Assembly (NCBI GenBank): GCA_030615605.1
Contig: JAUWYY010000004.1
Location: forward strand, 124,001 to 188,000
DNA: 64,000 bases
Direction of reading: 5' to 3'
From: a bacterium
Lineage (GTDB): Bacteria > Armatimonadota > Zipacnadia > Zipacnadales > Zipacnadaceae
Shown one piece after another: positions 17,410 to 25,431 of the stretch (its first letter is position 1; each line of letters starts with the position of its first letter). The notes under the pieces are model-generated. The model was not told where the DNA came from, ran no database searches, and worked only from the letters and a program-made list of their open reading frames with translations. The position numbers were made by a program, and so were the translations under genes.

Positions 17410-18078
17410 ATGCTACGCGGCACGACCAATAACTCAGAGGGTGGCGAGTTCGCTGAGCAGCGGCGAAGGATGGTCGAAGGCCAGTTGCGCCGGCGGGGAA
17501 TCGCTGACGAGCGGGTTCTGACGGCGATGGGCAAAGTCCCACGCGAGCAGTTTATTCCGGAGCACCAGCGTCGCTTTGCCTACGATGACAGCGCCCTGTC
17601 TATTGGTGAGGGCCAGACCATATCCCAACCGTATATGGTGGCCAAGATGCTGGAGCTGCTGGCCTGCCGGCCCGAGCATCGCGTGCTAGAGGTGGGCGCA
17701 GGCTCAGGCTACCAGGCGGCGCTCCTTGGAGAGCTGGCAGCGGAGGTCTACGCGATCGAGATCGTCGAAACGTTGGCCGAGAGTGCGCGCCAGGTCCTGT
17801 CCCGCCTGGGCTATGAGAATGTTAGCATCGTGGTGGGCGATGGAACACTGGGCTATGCAGAGGCGGCGCCCTATGATCGGGTTATCGTGGCGGCGGCGGC
17901 CCCGCAGCTTCCCCCGCCACTGGCCGAGCAGCTTGCCGAAGGCGGACGACTGGTGGCGCCAGTGGGTAGCCGGGGCGTGCAGACCTGTACAATAGCCAGT
18001 AAAGAGGACGGGGAACTACATATTGAGAAAAGTATTGGGTGCGTCTTTGTGCCACTGATCGGCCAGCACGGCTGGTAG
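17410..18078 (+). CDS. pcm: Protein-L-isoaspartate O-methyltransferase
   Basis: A 222-residue enzyme that methylates isoaspartyl residues for repair of aged proteins, using SAM. QRRRMVEGQLRRRGI, VPREQFIPEH and ALSIGEGQTISQPYMVAKM are PCMT signatures, and VLEVGAGSGYQAALL is the SAM site. GGGAG eight bases before the ATG supports the start. It is followed after 27 bases by a PHP-like gene on the same strand, so the two are probably co-transcribed. Confidence 0.95.
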   Translation: MLRGTTNNSEGGEFAEQRRRMVEGQLRRRGIADERVLTAMGKVPREQFIPEHQRRFAYDDSALSIGEGQTISQPYMVAKMLELLACRPEHRVLEVGAGSGYQAALLGELAAEVYAIEIVETLAESARQVLSRLGYENVSIVVGDGTLGYAEAAPYDRVIVAAAAPQLPPPLAEQLAEGGRLVAPVGSRGVQTCTIASKEDGELHIEKSIGCVFVPLIGQHGW

Positions 18079-18105
18079 CTGCATCGAGGAAGCGAGGAGC
18101 GAGCA

Positions 18106-18852
18106 ATGCGTCTGATCTCTTATGATGCTCACGTCAATATCGACAGAGCCTCGCGGGTATCTGACCCGGGCCAGTTCGTGCGCGCCGCCGAAGCTGCTGG
18201 TCTGCAGGCGGTTGCCCTGGTGACCAGTTACGCGCCTTCTGAGAACAGTGCCGATAAGTGCGCCGAGCGACTGAAGGCAGCTGACTCGGGCAGCCCGGTA
18301 CAGGTCGTCCCGGCGATCCAGACGGAAATACTGGATACCTCGGGACGAATCCGCGCTCCGTCCAGCGCCTGCCAGTCCTTTCCCTTGGTGCTGGCCCATC
18401 TGAGCGAGCGCACCGCCGCGATCGGCCATGATGTGCCGGTCCGCTGGGAACAACTGATGGACAACATCTTTGCCTCCCTGATGGGCGCGGTCGAGACGGG
18501 GTTGGTTAATGTTCTAGCCTATCCCTTTAATCTGGGTCGGTTCCCTGCGCCGATCACTCCCGGTGAACTGCCTACCGCGCGGCTGGAGGAGCTGGGAGAT
18601 GCAATGGCTGCGACGGAGGTAGCCTGCGAGTTGTGCAATCGGGCCTGGTGGTGGTATCCCGACCTGCCGGTGGATGAATTCACCGAAGAATTTGCCCAGG
18701 TCCTGCAAGCCTTCTCGCGCTGCGGCGTGAAGTTTATTGCCGGCAGTGATTGCTGCGATATCGACGGCGTAGGCAACCTTCGTTACATACAGCGGCTGAT
18801 GCAGCAAGCTGGCGTCCAGCGATCTCAACTGGTTGATATAGCCCGGCTTTGA
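18106..18852 (+). CDS. PHP-like protein with degenerate metal-binding motifs
   Basis: A 248-residue protein with the outline of the PHP (polymerase and histidinol phosphatase) barrel: an N-terminal DAHVNIDRAS where DxHxH is expected, FVRAAEAAGLQAVALVTSY, VQVVPAIQTEI, and C-terminal FIAGSDCCDIDGVG where GSDAH is expected. Several His ligands are therefore replaced, so it may have lost hydrolase activity or bind fewer metals. AGGAG upstream fixes the start. It follows pcm. A PHP assignment rests on order and shape of motifs, not on an intact active site. Confidence 0.55.
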   Translation: MRLISYDAHVNIDRASRVSDPGQFVRAAEAAGLQAVALVTSYAPSENSADKCAERLKAADSGSPVQVVPAIQTEILDTSGRIRAPSSACQSFPLVLAHLSERTAAIGHDVPVRWEQLMDNIFASLMGAVETGLVNVLAYPFNLGRFPAPITPGELPTARLEELGDAMAATEVACELCNRAWWWYPDLPVDEFTEEFAQVLQAFSRCGVKFIAGSDCCDIDGVGNLRYIQRLMQQAGVQRSQLVDIARL

Positions 18853-18868
18853 GCAGGGAAGCTGCCAG

Positions 18869-21079
18869 CTATTGCCCGCCGAGTTGCTCTCGTGTTCTCA
18901 GCCCCCAGGGCTGGTCGCCACGCGTCGGCCAGTCAGGGCCGTAATCCTTCTTCACTGGTGGGCGCGGGACCAGTTGTCCTAGCCAGCCGGCGTGGGGATT
19001 TTTGAAATTGAAGCTGAGGCCGACGATCTCCAGGGGCCGGACCCGGACGTAGACAGCCTGCTGGCGGTTGGTCCGCGCTTCGTCACTCAAGGAGAACAGT
19101 CCCTGGAAGCGTCGCTCGACAAATTGTTCCGAATAAGATAGCCGCAGCAGGTGCATCTGCAGGGGAAGTGCTTGCAGCAGTACCGCGACATCTATTGGCC
19201 TCGAGGTATTGTTCCACATAAATAGGACGCCTTCGTTTTTTCGCATAAACGAGCGGTAGACAATCGGTTCACCTAGCCGTCCGGAAAAGTCCTCTTTGCC
19301 GGCCAGTCCCCGCAGCGGCACCGTACCAGCCAGCTCGCGCGTCAGTTCCCGTATCATAGCGAATAGCGGTGAGGAGTTCGCCGCCTCCTCCTGTGAGGAC
19401 AGTAGGTCCACTGGAAACGTGGCAGCGGTGCAGCCCTGGGCAAAGCCGCTGATCAGCAGCCGACCCAGCATCAGTGCGTCCAGGCGGGCCTCACCTGTCC
19501 CTTTGGCAGGCAAGCAGTCCAGGAACAGCGGGAGGCGCAATTGTCGCTGAGTGAGCCTTTGTCGCAGGCTGGCAAAGTCATATCGCTCATCGAAATCTGT
19601 CCAAAACGAGCCGGGCTCCCGGCGCAAATCACCATCTAGTTCTTCGGTCAGGATTGCACTATGTGGTAGATCACTGATGTGTAAGCCGACGGAAGCGACG
19701 GCTGTGCCCATGCCCGCGTCCAGGGCCTCCGCAAACTGGGGTGAGGGCATTAGTCCCTCATCGGAAGTGACTACTGGCAGCGGCGGACTGATGATGGCAG
19801 CCTGCGAGAGTTCGCTCCGTATCTGCTCAGTAGCAGAAGCTACCGCGGCAGCGATAGCGCTGCCGCTGCTTTGCTGCATTGAAGCAGGCAGGTACAGACC
19901 CACCAGAGAGGTCGTCCAGTTGACTTGCGCTGCGTTGGCCCCGGCCAGCATCGCGGAGGCATCACTGCCCAGCGGCAGTGAGAGGATGGTTTGGCCAGCT
20001 ACTTTAGTTGGCCCCTGAATGGCTGCAGAGACAGATGCAGGATCTTCAGGCATGCGAAGATGCAAGAACTGAGCTATCTGACGGACATCAGGTAGAGAAG
20101 AGGCAAGTGACTGCGGGTCAGCGCAGATGCCGACGGCGGGATAGCGCGGCTCGCAGACTACCTCGATGGGGACCTCGACCGTCTCGGAGCCGGAAGACAA
20201 TTTGACCTTGATCCAGTGATTGCCAACCTGCAGCATCTGGACAGGCGGGCGGAACAGCGTGGTTCCGCCGCCGGCGAAAGGCACGGTGAAAGTGGGCATA
20301 TAAGCCCCGGGTGGGCCCTGCAGGCTAATGGTCAGGTCCTTTTCAACATTGCCGCGGTTGGTGACCAGAACCTCCATCTCATGGCGGACGCCCTGGGCCA
20401 CCGTTACCTTTGCCGGGAAGGTGATACGCAGGCCACTTACGTCTGTGACCATCTCCCGGTCGGTGCCCACCGTGCGCCAGCGCCCGTCCAGACTGTCCGG
20501 CGGCTCCCAGCCGACCGGTAGCGGCTCTGGACTGGTTGCTGCCGGCAGCTCGGCCAGCGGGCCCGGCTTGCGCTCGGGAGGCGTCCAGTCGCCCAGTTGT
20601 ATCTGTTCAACTATCCACTGGCCTTCTCCGCCGACGGCACCGATCGCCAGATGCATCGCCTCAGTCGTGGGGGCTACTAGCCCCAGTTCAATCCTGTGCG
20701 CCCTGTCGTCTTTGGGTTCCAGGTGCCACAGTGCTGTTATCTGAGTGGGTGATTCGGGAATGTCTGACACCAGGCTGATAGCAAGCGCGCCGCTACCCGA
20801 GCGCCTCTGTACTCGCATCGAAAGGGTCACAGGCTCGGTCATAATGGGCAGCGGTTGCGATACTACCCACGCCCCAGCCGGTGAGGACGGCGTGATGACA
20901 AACGCCGGTTTCTGGTCAGCATCGGTCTCAATGATAATCTCGGCAGCAGATCGTACCGGACCTACCACTGTCCAGCCATTGCGATCCAACTTGAACTGCT
21001 GGTCGGTGTCTGCCGCGCCGACTGCACTGGCAATAAGTAAGGTCAATAGCATTGGAACGACGGCGAGTGTTGCCTTCAT
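18869..21079 (-). CDS. Large secreted protein, translationally coupled to a T2S F-type protein
   Basis: A protein of about 736 residues with a signal peptide (MKATLAVVPMLLTLLIASAV, then GAAD). The N-terminal part looks beta-rich; the region about 215-310 (VTVAQGVRHEMEVLVTNRGN) resembles an Ig-like or NEW3-type domain; the rest has barrel-like alternation but no recognised catalytic motif. Its ATG at 21079 overlaps the upstream stop as ATGA, indicating translational coupling; another ATG three codons earlier is possible. Export and a cell-surface role are inferred. It is convergent with the PHP-like gene. Confidence 0.6.
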   Translation of the reverse strand: MKATLAVVPMLLTLLIASAVGAADTDQQFKLDRNGWTVVGPVRSAAEIIIETDADQKPAFVITPSSPAGAWVVSQPLPIMTEPVTLSMRVQRRSGSGALAISLVSDIPESPTQITALWHLEPKDDRAHRIELGLVAPTTEAMHLAIGAVGGEGQWIVEQIQLGDWTPPERKPGPLAELPAATSPEPLPVGWEPPDSLDGRWRTVGTDREMVTDVSGLRITFPAKVTVAQGVRHEMEVLVTNRGNVEKDLTISLQGPPGAYMPTFTVPFAGGGTTLFRPPVQMLQVGNHWIKVKLSSGSETVEVPIEVVCEPRYPAVGICADPQSLASSLPDVRQIAQFLHLRMPEDPASVSAAIQGPTKVAGQTILSLPLGSDASAMLAGANAAQVNWTTSLVGLYLPASMQQSSGSAIAAAVASATEQIRSELSQAAIISPPLPVVTSDEGLMPSPQFAEALDAGMGTAVASVGLHISDLPHSAILTEELDGDLRREPGSFWTDFDERYDFASLRQRLTQRQLRLPLFLDCLPAKGTGEARLDALMLGRLLISGFAQGCTAATFPVDLLSSQEEAANSSPLFAMIRELTRELAGTVPLRGLAGKEDFSGRLGEPIVYRSFMRKNEGVLFMWNNTSRPIDVAVLLQALPLQMHLLRLSYSEQFVERRFQGLFSLSDEARTNRQQAVYVRVRPLEIVGLSFNFKNPHAGWLGQLVPRPPVKKDYGPDWPTRGDQPWGLRTREQLGGQ

Positions 21080-22248
21080 GGCATCCATTCTTCAGCTCGT
21101 TCAAAGATAGCGTTGATGTAGGCTGTATATGCGAAATACAAGGCTGCCGCCACCGGCACGGCCGTTGCGACCGCGAAGCCGACCAGGCCGCCGGTGACCA
21201 GCTTGTTGATGATATTGCGGCGCTCAAGAGTGGCCGCTTCGGACAGCCGGCGGAGCGCGTCCTCGTACAGTCCGGTCTGCTGAGCGGTGGATAGCGCTCC
21301 TTTCTCGCGATCGGTGAGTGCCTTGCAGTCGGCCAGGGCCTGCTCAACGGGTACTCGTCCCTGAATCTTGGCGGCAGCGATGCGCAACTGGGCGTCCATT
21401 GGTCGGATCCCTGACGCCTGCGCAGCAAGATTTAGCGAGGTGGGCAGATCCCCGCCGGATCTGGTCATAACGTACATTGTTTCGAGGATGCGGGCGCGGG
21501 CGGCGCGCATCCCGAACGGGGCCAGCCAGGGCAGCGCACCAATGACATCGTCAAGCAAGTCCTTGACCCGCGGGACCGCCGCGACGACCCGGGCGGCTTG
21601 CACCAGCACAACCAAGCCCGCAATTATGGGCAGCAGCACCGTCAGGAATAGCCCCACATACCAACTGAACCCCCGCGCAATGATCCAGGGGAAAGGGGCC
21701 ACAAGCATCGCCACGACAAACACCAGCCCGTGGTAGAGCTTAGGCAGGCGCATCTTTTGGCGCAGGTCGTGTTCTTCCTCATAGTGCCCGGCGATTGCGG
21801 CACAGATCTGATCGAGATTGCCCGAAGTCTCGCCGGCCTTGAGCATTGCCCGGATATGACCGGGGAAGATCTGGGGATACTTAGCCAGAATCTCCGAGGC
21901 ATCTTCCCCATCGCCGAGCTTCGGCGAAACCTCGGCCAGAATGCTCTCCAGCCTCCGATCAACGCGCCCTTTGAGCGACTCGGTGGCCTCATATATCGGC
22001 ACGCCCGCTTCCAGCAATTCGGCCAGTTGCGCGTAGAAGTCAGCGAGGTGCCGGGCCGAGACCGGACGCAGCGGGTAAAGAGGCGAGTAGCGGGCCGGTG
22101 CCGGCCGCTCGGACTTTTGCTCCAGCCTCTGAATGTCCAAACCCTGCCGACGCAGCTTGACGGTCGCCATCATCCGCGATTCTGCCTCGATGACGTCCGC
22201 GACCGGGCGGCCTTCGGGATCCGTTGCCTGGTATTCAAACTTTGGCAT
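21076..22248 (-). CDS. Type II secretion / type IV pilus inner-membrane protein (GspF/PilC family)
   Basis: A 390-residue protein with two T2SSF domains. The N-terminus FEYQATDPEGRPVADVIEAE is typical of GspF/PilC, and the first domain (RHLADFYAQLAELLEAGVPI, LKAGETSGNLDQIC) and second domain (RARILETMYVMTRSGGDLPT) are each followed by hydrophobic segments. It would be the inner-membrane platform of a pilus or secretion machine; partner ATPase and secretin are not adjacent. GAGG eight bases before the ATG at 22248 favours this start over one 28 codons upstream. Confidence 0.88.
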   Translation of the reverse strand: MPKFEYQATDPEGRPVADVIEAESRMMATVKLRRQGLDIQRLEQKSERPAPARYSPLYPLRPVSARHLADFYAQLAELLEAGVPIYEATESLKGRVDRRLESILAEVSPKLGDGEDASEILAKYPQIFPGHIRAMLKAGETSGNLDQICAAIAGHYEEEHDLRQKMRLPKLYHGLVFVVAMLVAPFPWIIARGFSWYVGLFLTVLLPIIAGLVVLVQAARVVAAVPRVKDLLDDVIGALPWLAPFGMRAARARILETMYVMTRSGGDLPTSLNLAAQASGIRPMDAQLRIAAAKIQGRVPVEQALADCKALTDREKGALSTAQQTGLYEDALRRLSEAATLERRNIINKLVTGGLVGFAVATAVPVAAALYFAYTAYINAIFERAEEWMP

Positions 22249-22428
22249 TACTTGTGCCTCGCGGGACCGGCCTGGCCGGGCCAGTTCCTGGCTCATTGCG
22301 TAGGGTGCGGAAGTATGGTCGCTGCGGGTCACTCTCGATGACGCCGGTCAGTGTGAGTAGGCCGACTCTCTTTGCTTTTCCCCGTATGAGTGTAGTAGAC
22401 CTTCCAGCGGGTGGTGGGCAGATCAAGC

Positions 22429-22458
22429 CGCCTGCACCTCTTATCAGTAGTGCAGGCG
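22429..22458. repeat. Perfect 9-bp inverted repeat
   Basis: CGCCTGCAC, 12 bases, GTGCAGGCG. It lies between two divergent genes, with no T-run on either side. It could be an operator or a structured leader element of the gene at 22576. Confidence 0.4.
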
Positions 22459-22575
22459 TCTCGCCCGCGGCCTGTCAGCAAGAAGGAAAAGCCCACGAAA
22501 GGAAGAATATGGTATTGCACAATTTGGTGTGCAGCACTAAGCATCTAGAGACACAGAACGTGGAGGCGAATACGT

Positions 22576-23355
22576 ATGAACACATTCGAATTTGTGCGGA
22601 GTTCGCTCCCGGTGGCGGTGGCCGCTGCTAGTCCCGTTGCTATAGAGATGGCACAATACTGTCACTTCACCGTGCGTGAGCAAGTCGGGGTGGGCGTAGT
22701 TGTCCTGGCTGGGGCACTAGGCGTACATTGGGTCTCTATGCAACGTCGGGAAGAGAAGCATGAAACGGTACGCAAACAAGAGAAACTGGAACGAGTCTTG
22801 AACACAGTGGTGCTTCGAACGGCCGAGAGGGAGCACACACTAGATCCAATAGGTGACTTGGACGTTCGGATGAATGTTATGATACCGTATCGCCGACGAC
22901 TTAGGGGATTCGTCTACCAGACAGCTTATGATAGGCCAGCGAGGCACAAACCTCGCGAGGATGTCATACTACATATGTACTGCTGCAGTAGGAATTCGAA
23001 AGGGCGCTCCTCGCTGTGGGCAGGATGGAAATCGGGGGAGGGATGCGTCGGAAGACTGTGGAAGCAAGGAGACCATATTGTGGCAGCAGCACTGCCTGAG
23101 GGAGCAGATTTGAATGACTATAACTTGACTAAGCGACAAGCGCAATACACTCGGGATACACGATGCCTGATATCGGTCGCTATCACGGAGGGCATTGGCC
23201 CAGACTTGAGGCGAAGAGGCATACTCAACATTTCGAGCAGCAACGAGTACGCCATCGAAGCCTGGACCGAAGACGGCCAACCCCGCCAGTCGGTTACTTC
23301 CTACCTCGTAGAACTCGCACATACAATTAACGACGAGAATCTCTTGCCAGCCTAA
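22576..23355 (+). CDS. Membrane-anchored GAF-like sensor protein
   Basis: A 259-residue protein. Residues about 12-55 hold one or two hydrophobic segments, then a charged coiled linker (RREEKHETVRKQEKLERVL), then a C-terminal domain with GAF-like features: SGEGCVGRLWKQGDHIVAAAL, an RDTRCLISVAI strand and RGILNISSS. A cytoplasmic ligand-sensing role is inferred; no output domain is attached, so a partner would be needed. GGAGG nine bases upstream sets the ATG. The DNA is A/T-richer than its neighbours, and its position between unrelated genes suggests acquisition. Confidence 0.6.
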   Translation: MNTFEFVRSSLPVAVAAASPVAIEMAQYCHFTVREQVGVGVVVLAGALGVHWVSMQRREEKHETVRKQEKLERVLNTVVLRTAEREHTLDPIGDLDVRMNVMIPYRRRLRGFVYQTAYDRPARHKPREDVILHMYCCSRNSKGRSSLWAGWKSGEGCVGRLWKQGDHIVAAALPEGADLNDYNLTKRQAQYTRDTRCLISVAITEGIGPDLRRRGILNISSSNEYAIEAWTEDGQPRQSVTSYLVELAHTINDENLLPA

Positions 23356-23381
23356 TGAGCTCCATCCTGCCACATGATCAG

Positions 23382-23546
23382 TCAAGTATTCTTTCCAAGT
23401 GCTTCATCCACGAGTTTGCGAATCTCGCTCCTGTACTTCTTTGCTTCCTGAAAGTCACGAGCCGTAAAATGCCTGCCCACAAGAGTAGCTTGCTTCCGTT
23501 CATCTTTTTCCCTAATGTTCGATTCCTGCTTCGTGGTGTTCGGCAT
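23382..23546 (-). CDS. Small basic protein of unknown function
   Basis: A complete 54-residue ORF with ATG at 23546 behind AAGGGAGAG. It is highly charged and helical: MPNTTKQESNIREKDERKQ, then GRHFTARDFQEAKKYRSEI and VDEALGKNT. No cysteine or membrane segment. It converges on the GAF-like gene with only 26 bases between stops and shares its lower GC. A possible -10 TATAAT lies near 23633-23638. It resembles small DNA- or protein-binding accessory proteins, but no family is recognised. Confidence 0.6.
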   Translation of the reverse strand: MPNTTKQESNIREKDERKQATLVGRHFTARDFQEAKKYRSEIRKLVDEALGKNT

Positions 23547-23793
23547 CGTACTCTCCCTTCTGCTTTGACGTTCTAGTCATCTCATGAGTTCACCAAGAGC
23601 CCATTACGCATCTTCGCGAAAAGACCTGTAGGTATTATACCCAGGCACATACTTGTCATGTTCGCCCGAACCCGCCAGCGGCACTCTTTGTCACGTCTAT
23701 CCCTTGTTCGCCGTCGGTGCTGGAAGTCCTTCCTACTCTACCTATCGGCAGAACAATTATATCACCTAAAACGCTCACGAGCGGTGATGTGTT

Positions 23794-24870
23794 TCATATA
23801 TTACGCCGGCGCAGCTTCGCCGCTAGACCGAGTACGCCCAGAGCAAGCAGCACCGTGGTGGTTGGCTCGGGGGTGAAGACGAATACATCGTGGCCAGCGT
23901 CCAGCCAACTCCACGAGCCGGGGCGCAGTTGCAGGTAGGTCTCTTCCCACTCCCAATGCTGTGTCGGCGGGGGAACGCCGATATAGGTACCGGACAGCAA
24001 AGCGTTATCCTCGGGCCACCAGTAGTAGTCCTTGACGCCCCCGTACGAAGATACATAGCTCGTCGTCGTCGCTCCATAATCCACAGCAGCCTGGAACCAT
24101 TCGTCACTGGTCATAGCATCCGCAGCGGTCTCGGCCAGCGCGAGGGTGAGCAGGCCGACATAGTCCGGGTAGTCACCGCTTATTCCGATACCGAGACCTT
24201 GCTCAGGCACGGTCATCATCACGTACAGGCCGTTGTTGCTGGCTGGTGCGCTGGCGTTCATATCGTTGCTGCCGCCCACGAACCCGCCAGCGTGACAGGT
24301 ATCGTAGATGGTCAGCACGGTGGCGGAAGTATGCAACTCAAAGTCATGGAAGGCGGCCGCAATCTGGTCATCGTTAACGTATGTGTATGCCAGTCTTCCG
24401 ATAGTCTCCTCGCCCGCGTAAGGCTCACTGTCGTAGGCGGCGTCGGGCGCGCCGTCGGGGCGATACTCGTTCGGGTGCGGGTCGTTATCAGCAGGGCCAG
24501 GTACTGTCCCGTCGTCAGCATCAGAATCGGTTGAGCCTGTGCCGCCGTGGGCCATATAATGGAAGATTAGCAGATCGTCTTCGCCCACATAGCCGGCGAA
24601 GCTGGCGATACCGCTAACGATATCGTTACCGGGGGCGTTATCGTGGAGGACCACGTGTATGCCCGTATCCCAGGTGGCCGAGCCGGTCACGCTGACGGGA
24701 CTGTACGCGCTCCACTCCGGGAAGTCGTCGAGTGCGTCCCACATATAGTCGTTGGAGTAGGTGAAATCATCGCAGGCGACGCCGTAATAGTAATAGTCGG
24801 CTCCCGCCGGCAGGGCCAGCAGGACAGCAAACATCACCACGGTGGCAGCCGCTATCGCTATCTTCTTCAT
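23794..24870 (-). CDS. Secreted caspase-like (C14-type) protein with PEP-CTERM anchor
   Basis: A 358-residue exported protein. Residues 1-24 are a signal peptide (MKKIAIAAATVVMFAVLLAL). The catalytic His is in FHYMAHGG (His108) and the catalytic Cys in IYDTCHAGG (Cys192), the HG and DxCxxG pattern of caspases, metacaspases and gingipain-like peptidases. The C-terminus is a PEP-CTERM tail: PEP at 334-336, a hydrophobic segment and RRR. An exosortase would process it and leave it at the surface. The segment between His and Cys is rich in Asp, possibly Ca-binding. The promoter at 24912-24940 would start near 24905, which excludes the longer ORF start. Confidence 0.85.
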   Translation of the reverse strand: MKKIAIAAATVVMFAVLLALPAGADYYYYGVACDDFTYSNDYMWDALDDFPEWSAYSPVSVTGSATWDTGIHVVLHDNAPGNDIVSGIASFAGYVGEDDLLIFHYMAHGGTGSTDSDADDGTVPGPADNDPHPNEYRPDGAPDAAYDSEPYAGEETIGRLAYTYVNDDQIAAAFHDFELHTSATVLTIYDTCHAGGFVGGSNDMNASAPASNNGLYVMMTVPEQGLGIGISGDYPDYVGLLTLALAETAADAMTSDEWFQAAVDYGATTTSYVSSYGGVKDYYWWPEDNALLSGTYIGVPPPTQHWEWEETYLQLRPGSWSWLDAGHDVFVFTPEPTTTVLLALGVLGLAAKLRRRNI

Positions 24871-24911
24871 ATCTCTGAGAGATGCCGTACAAGAATCAAC
24901 TACACGCACGG

Positions 24912-24940
24912 ATTATATATCCAGCGGCGAGCGTGGTCAA
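24912..24940 (-). promoter_or_regulatory. Sigma-70 promoter of the caspase-like gene
   Basis: Leftward TTGACC (24940-24935), 17-base spacer, TATAAT (24917-24912). The expected start is about 35 bases before the ATG. The near-consensus hexamers predict strong expression. Confidence 0.82.
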
Positions 24941-24961
24941 CCCAGCCGACGGCCTGCTGTC

Positions 24962-24999
24962 AAAAAGAACATGGCTCAGGCGTTGTGAACCTGGGCCAT
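24962..24999 (-). terminator. Rho-independent terminator downstream of the ddl/flavoprotein relic
   Basis: On the minus strand ATGGCCCAGG, a nine-base loop and CCTGAGCCAT form a stem with one mismatch, followed by GTTCTTTTTG. It insulates the caspase-like gene's promoter from the ileS-ddl transcript. Confidence 0.75.
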
Positions 25000-25131
25000 T
25001 CATTTGCTCTCTCTTTGTCAGCGGCGGCTAGCTCCGCTGGCGGCGGCACAGCTTCGCACCCAAGCCGACGGAGGGAAGTGCGACCCAACCTGCACTAACG
25101 GGCGGAGCCGGGAACGGGCGAGTCGCCTGTC

Positions 25132-25363
25132 CTACCGGTCGAGGTGTTTCCGTATGGCCTGGGCGGCGGCTATGCCAGAGGCCCGCTATCGGGCTCCGCG
25201 TCAGGCCGGCGCCGTCCCCGCAGGCATAGAGGCCCGCAACTTCTGTCTCCAGGTCGGTGGTTAGCGTCAGCTTGCCGTCGCAGAACGCACCTGCCCCACC
25301 GAAGCCCTCCGGCATGACCGACCCGCGACGGATTCTGTAGCCAAAAGCATACCTGAGCTCCGG
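25132..25363 (-). pseudogene. C-terminal relic of an NAD(FAD)-utilising dehydrogenase
   Basis: The minus strand encodes the end of a flavoprotein: PELRYAFGYRIRRGSV, GFGGAGAFCDGKLTLTTDLE, GLYACGDGAGLTRSPIAG. The last is the usual FAD-binding C-terminal motif (GLYACGDGAG). After SPIAG the frame shifts, and the expected SGIAAAQAIRKHLDR ending continues in another frame to a stop at 25132. Nothing upstream of about 25363 continues the protein. Both truncation and frameshift mark it as a pseudogene at the end of the ddl operon. Confidence 0.8.
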
Positions 25364-25431
25364 ATGGGGCCGAAGGTGAAGAGCAATAGATGCCGGTCGG
25401 GGGTAAACAGCTACTGGCTGGTTGCCAGCAA

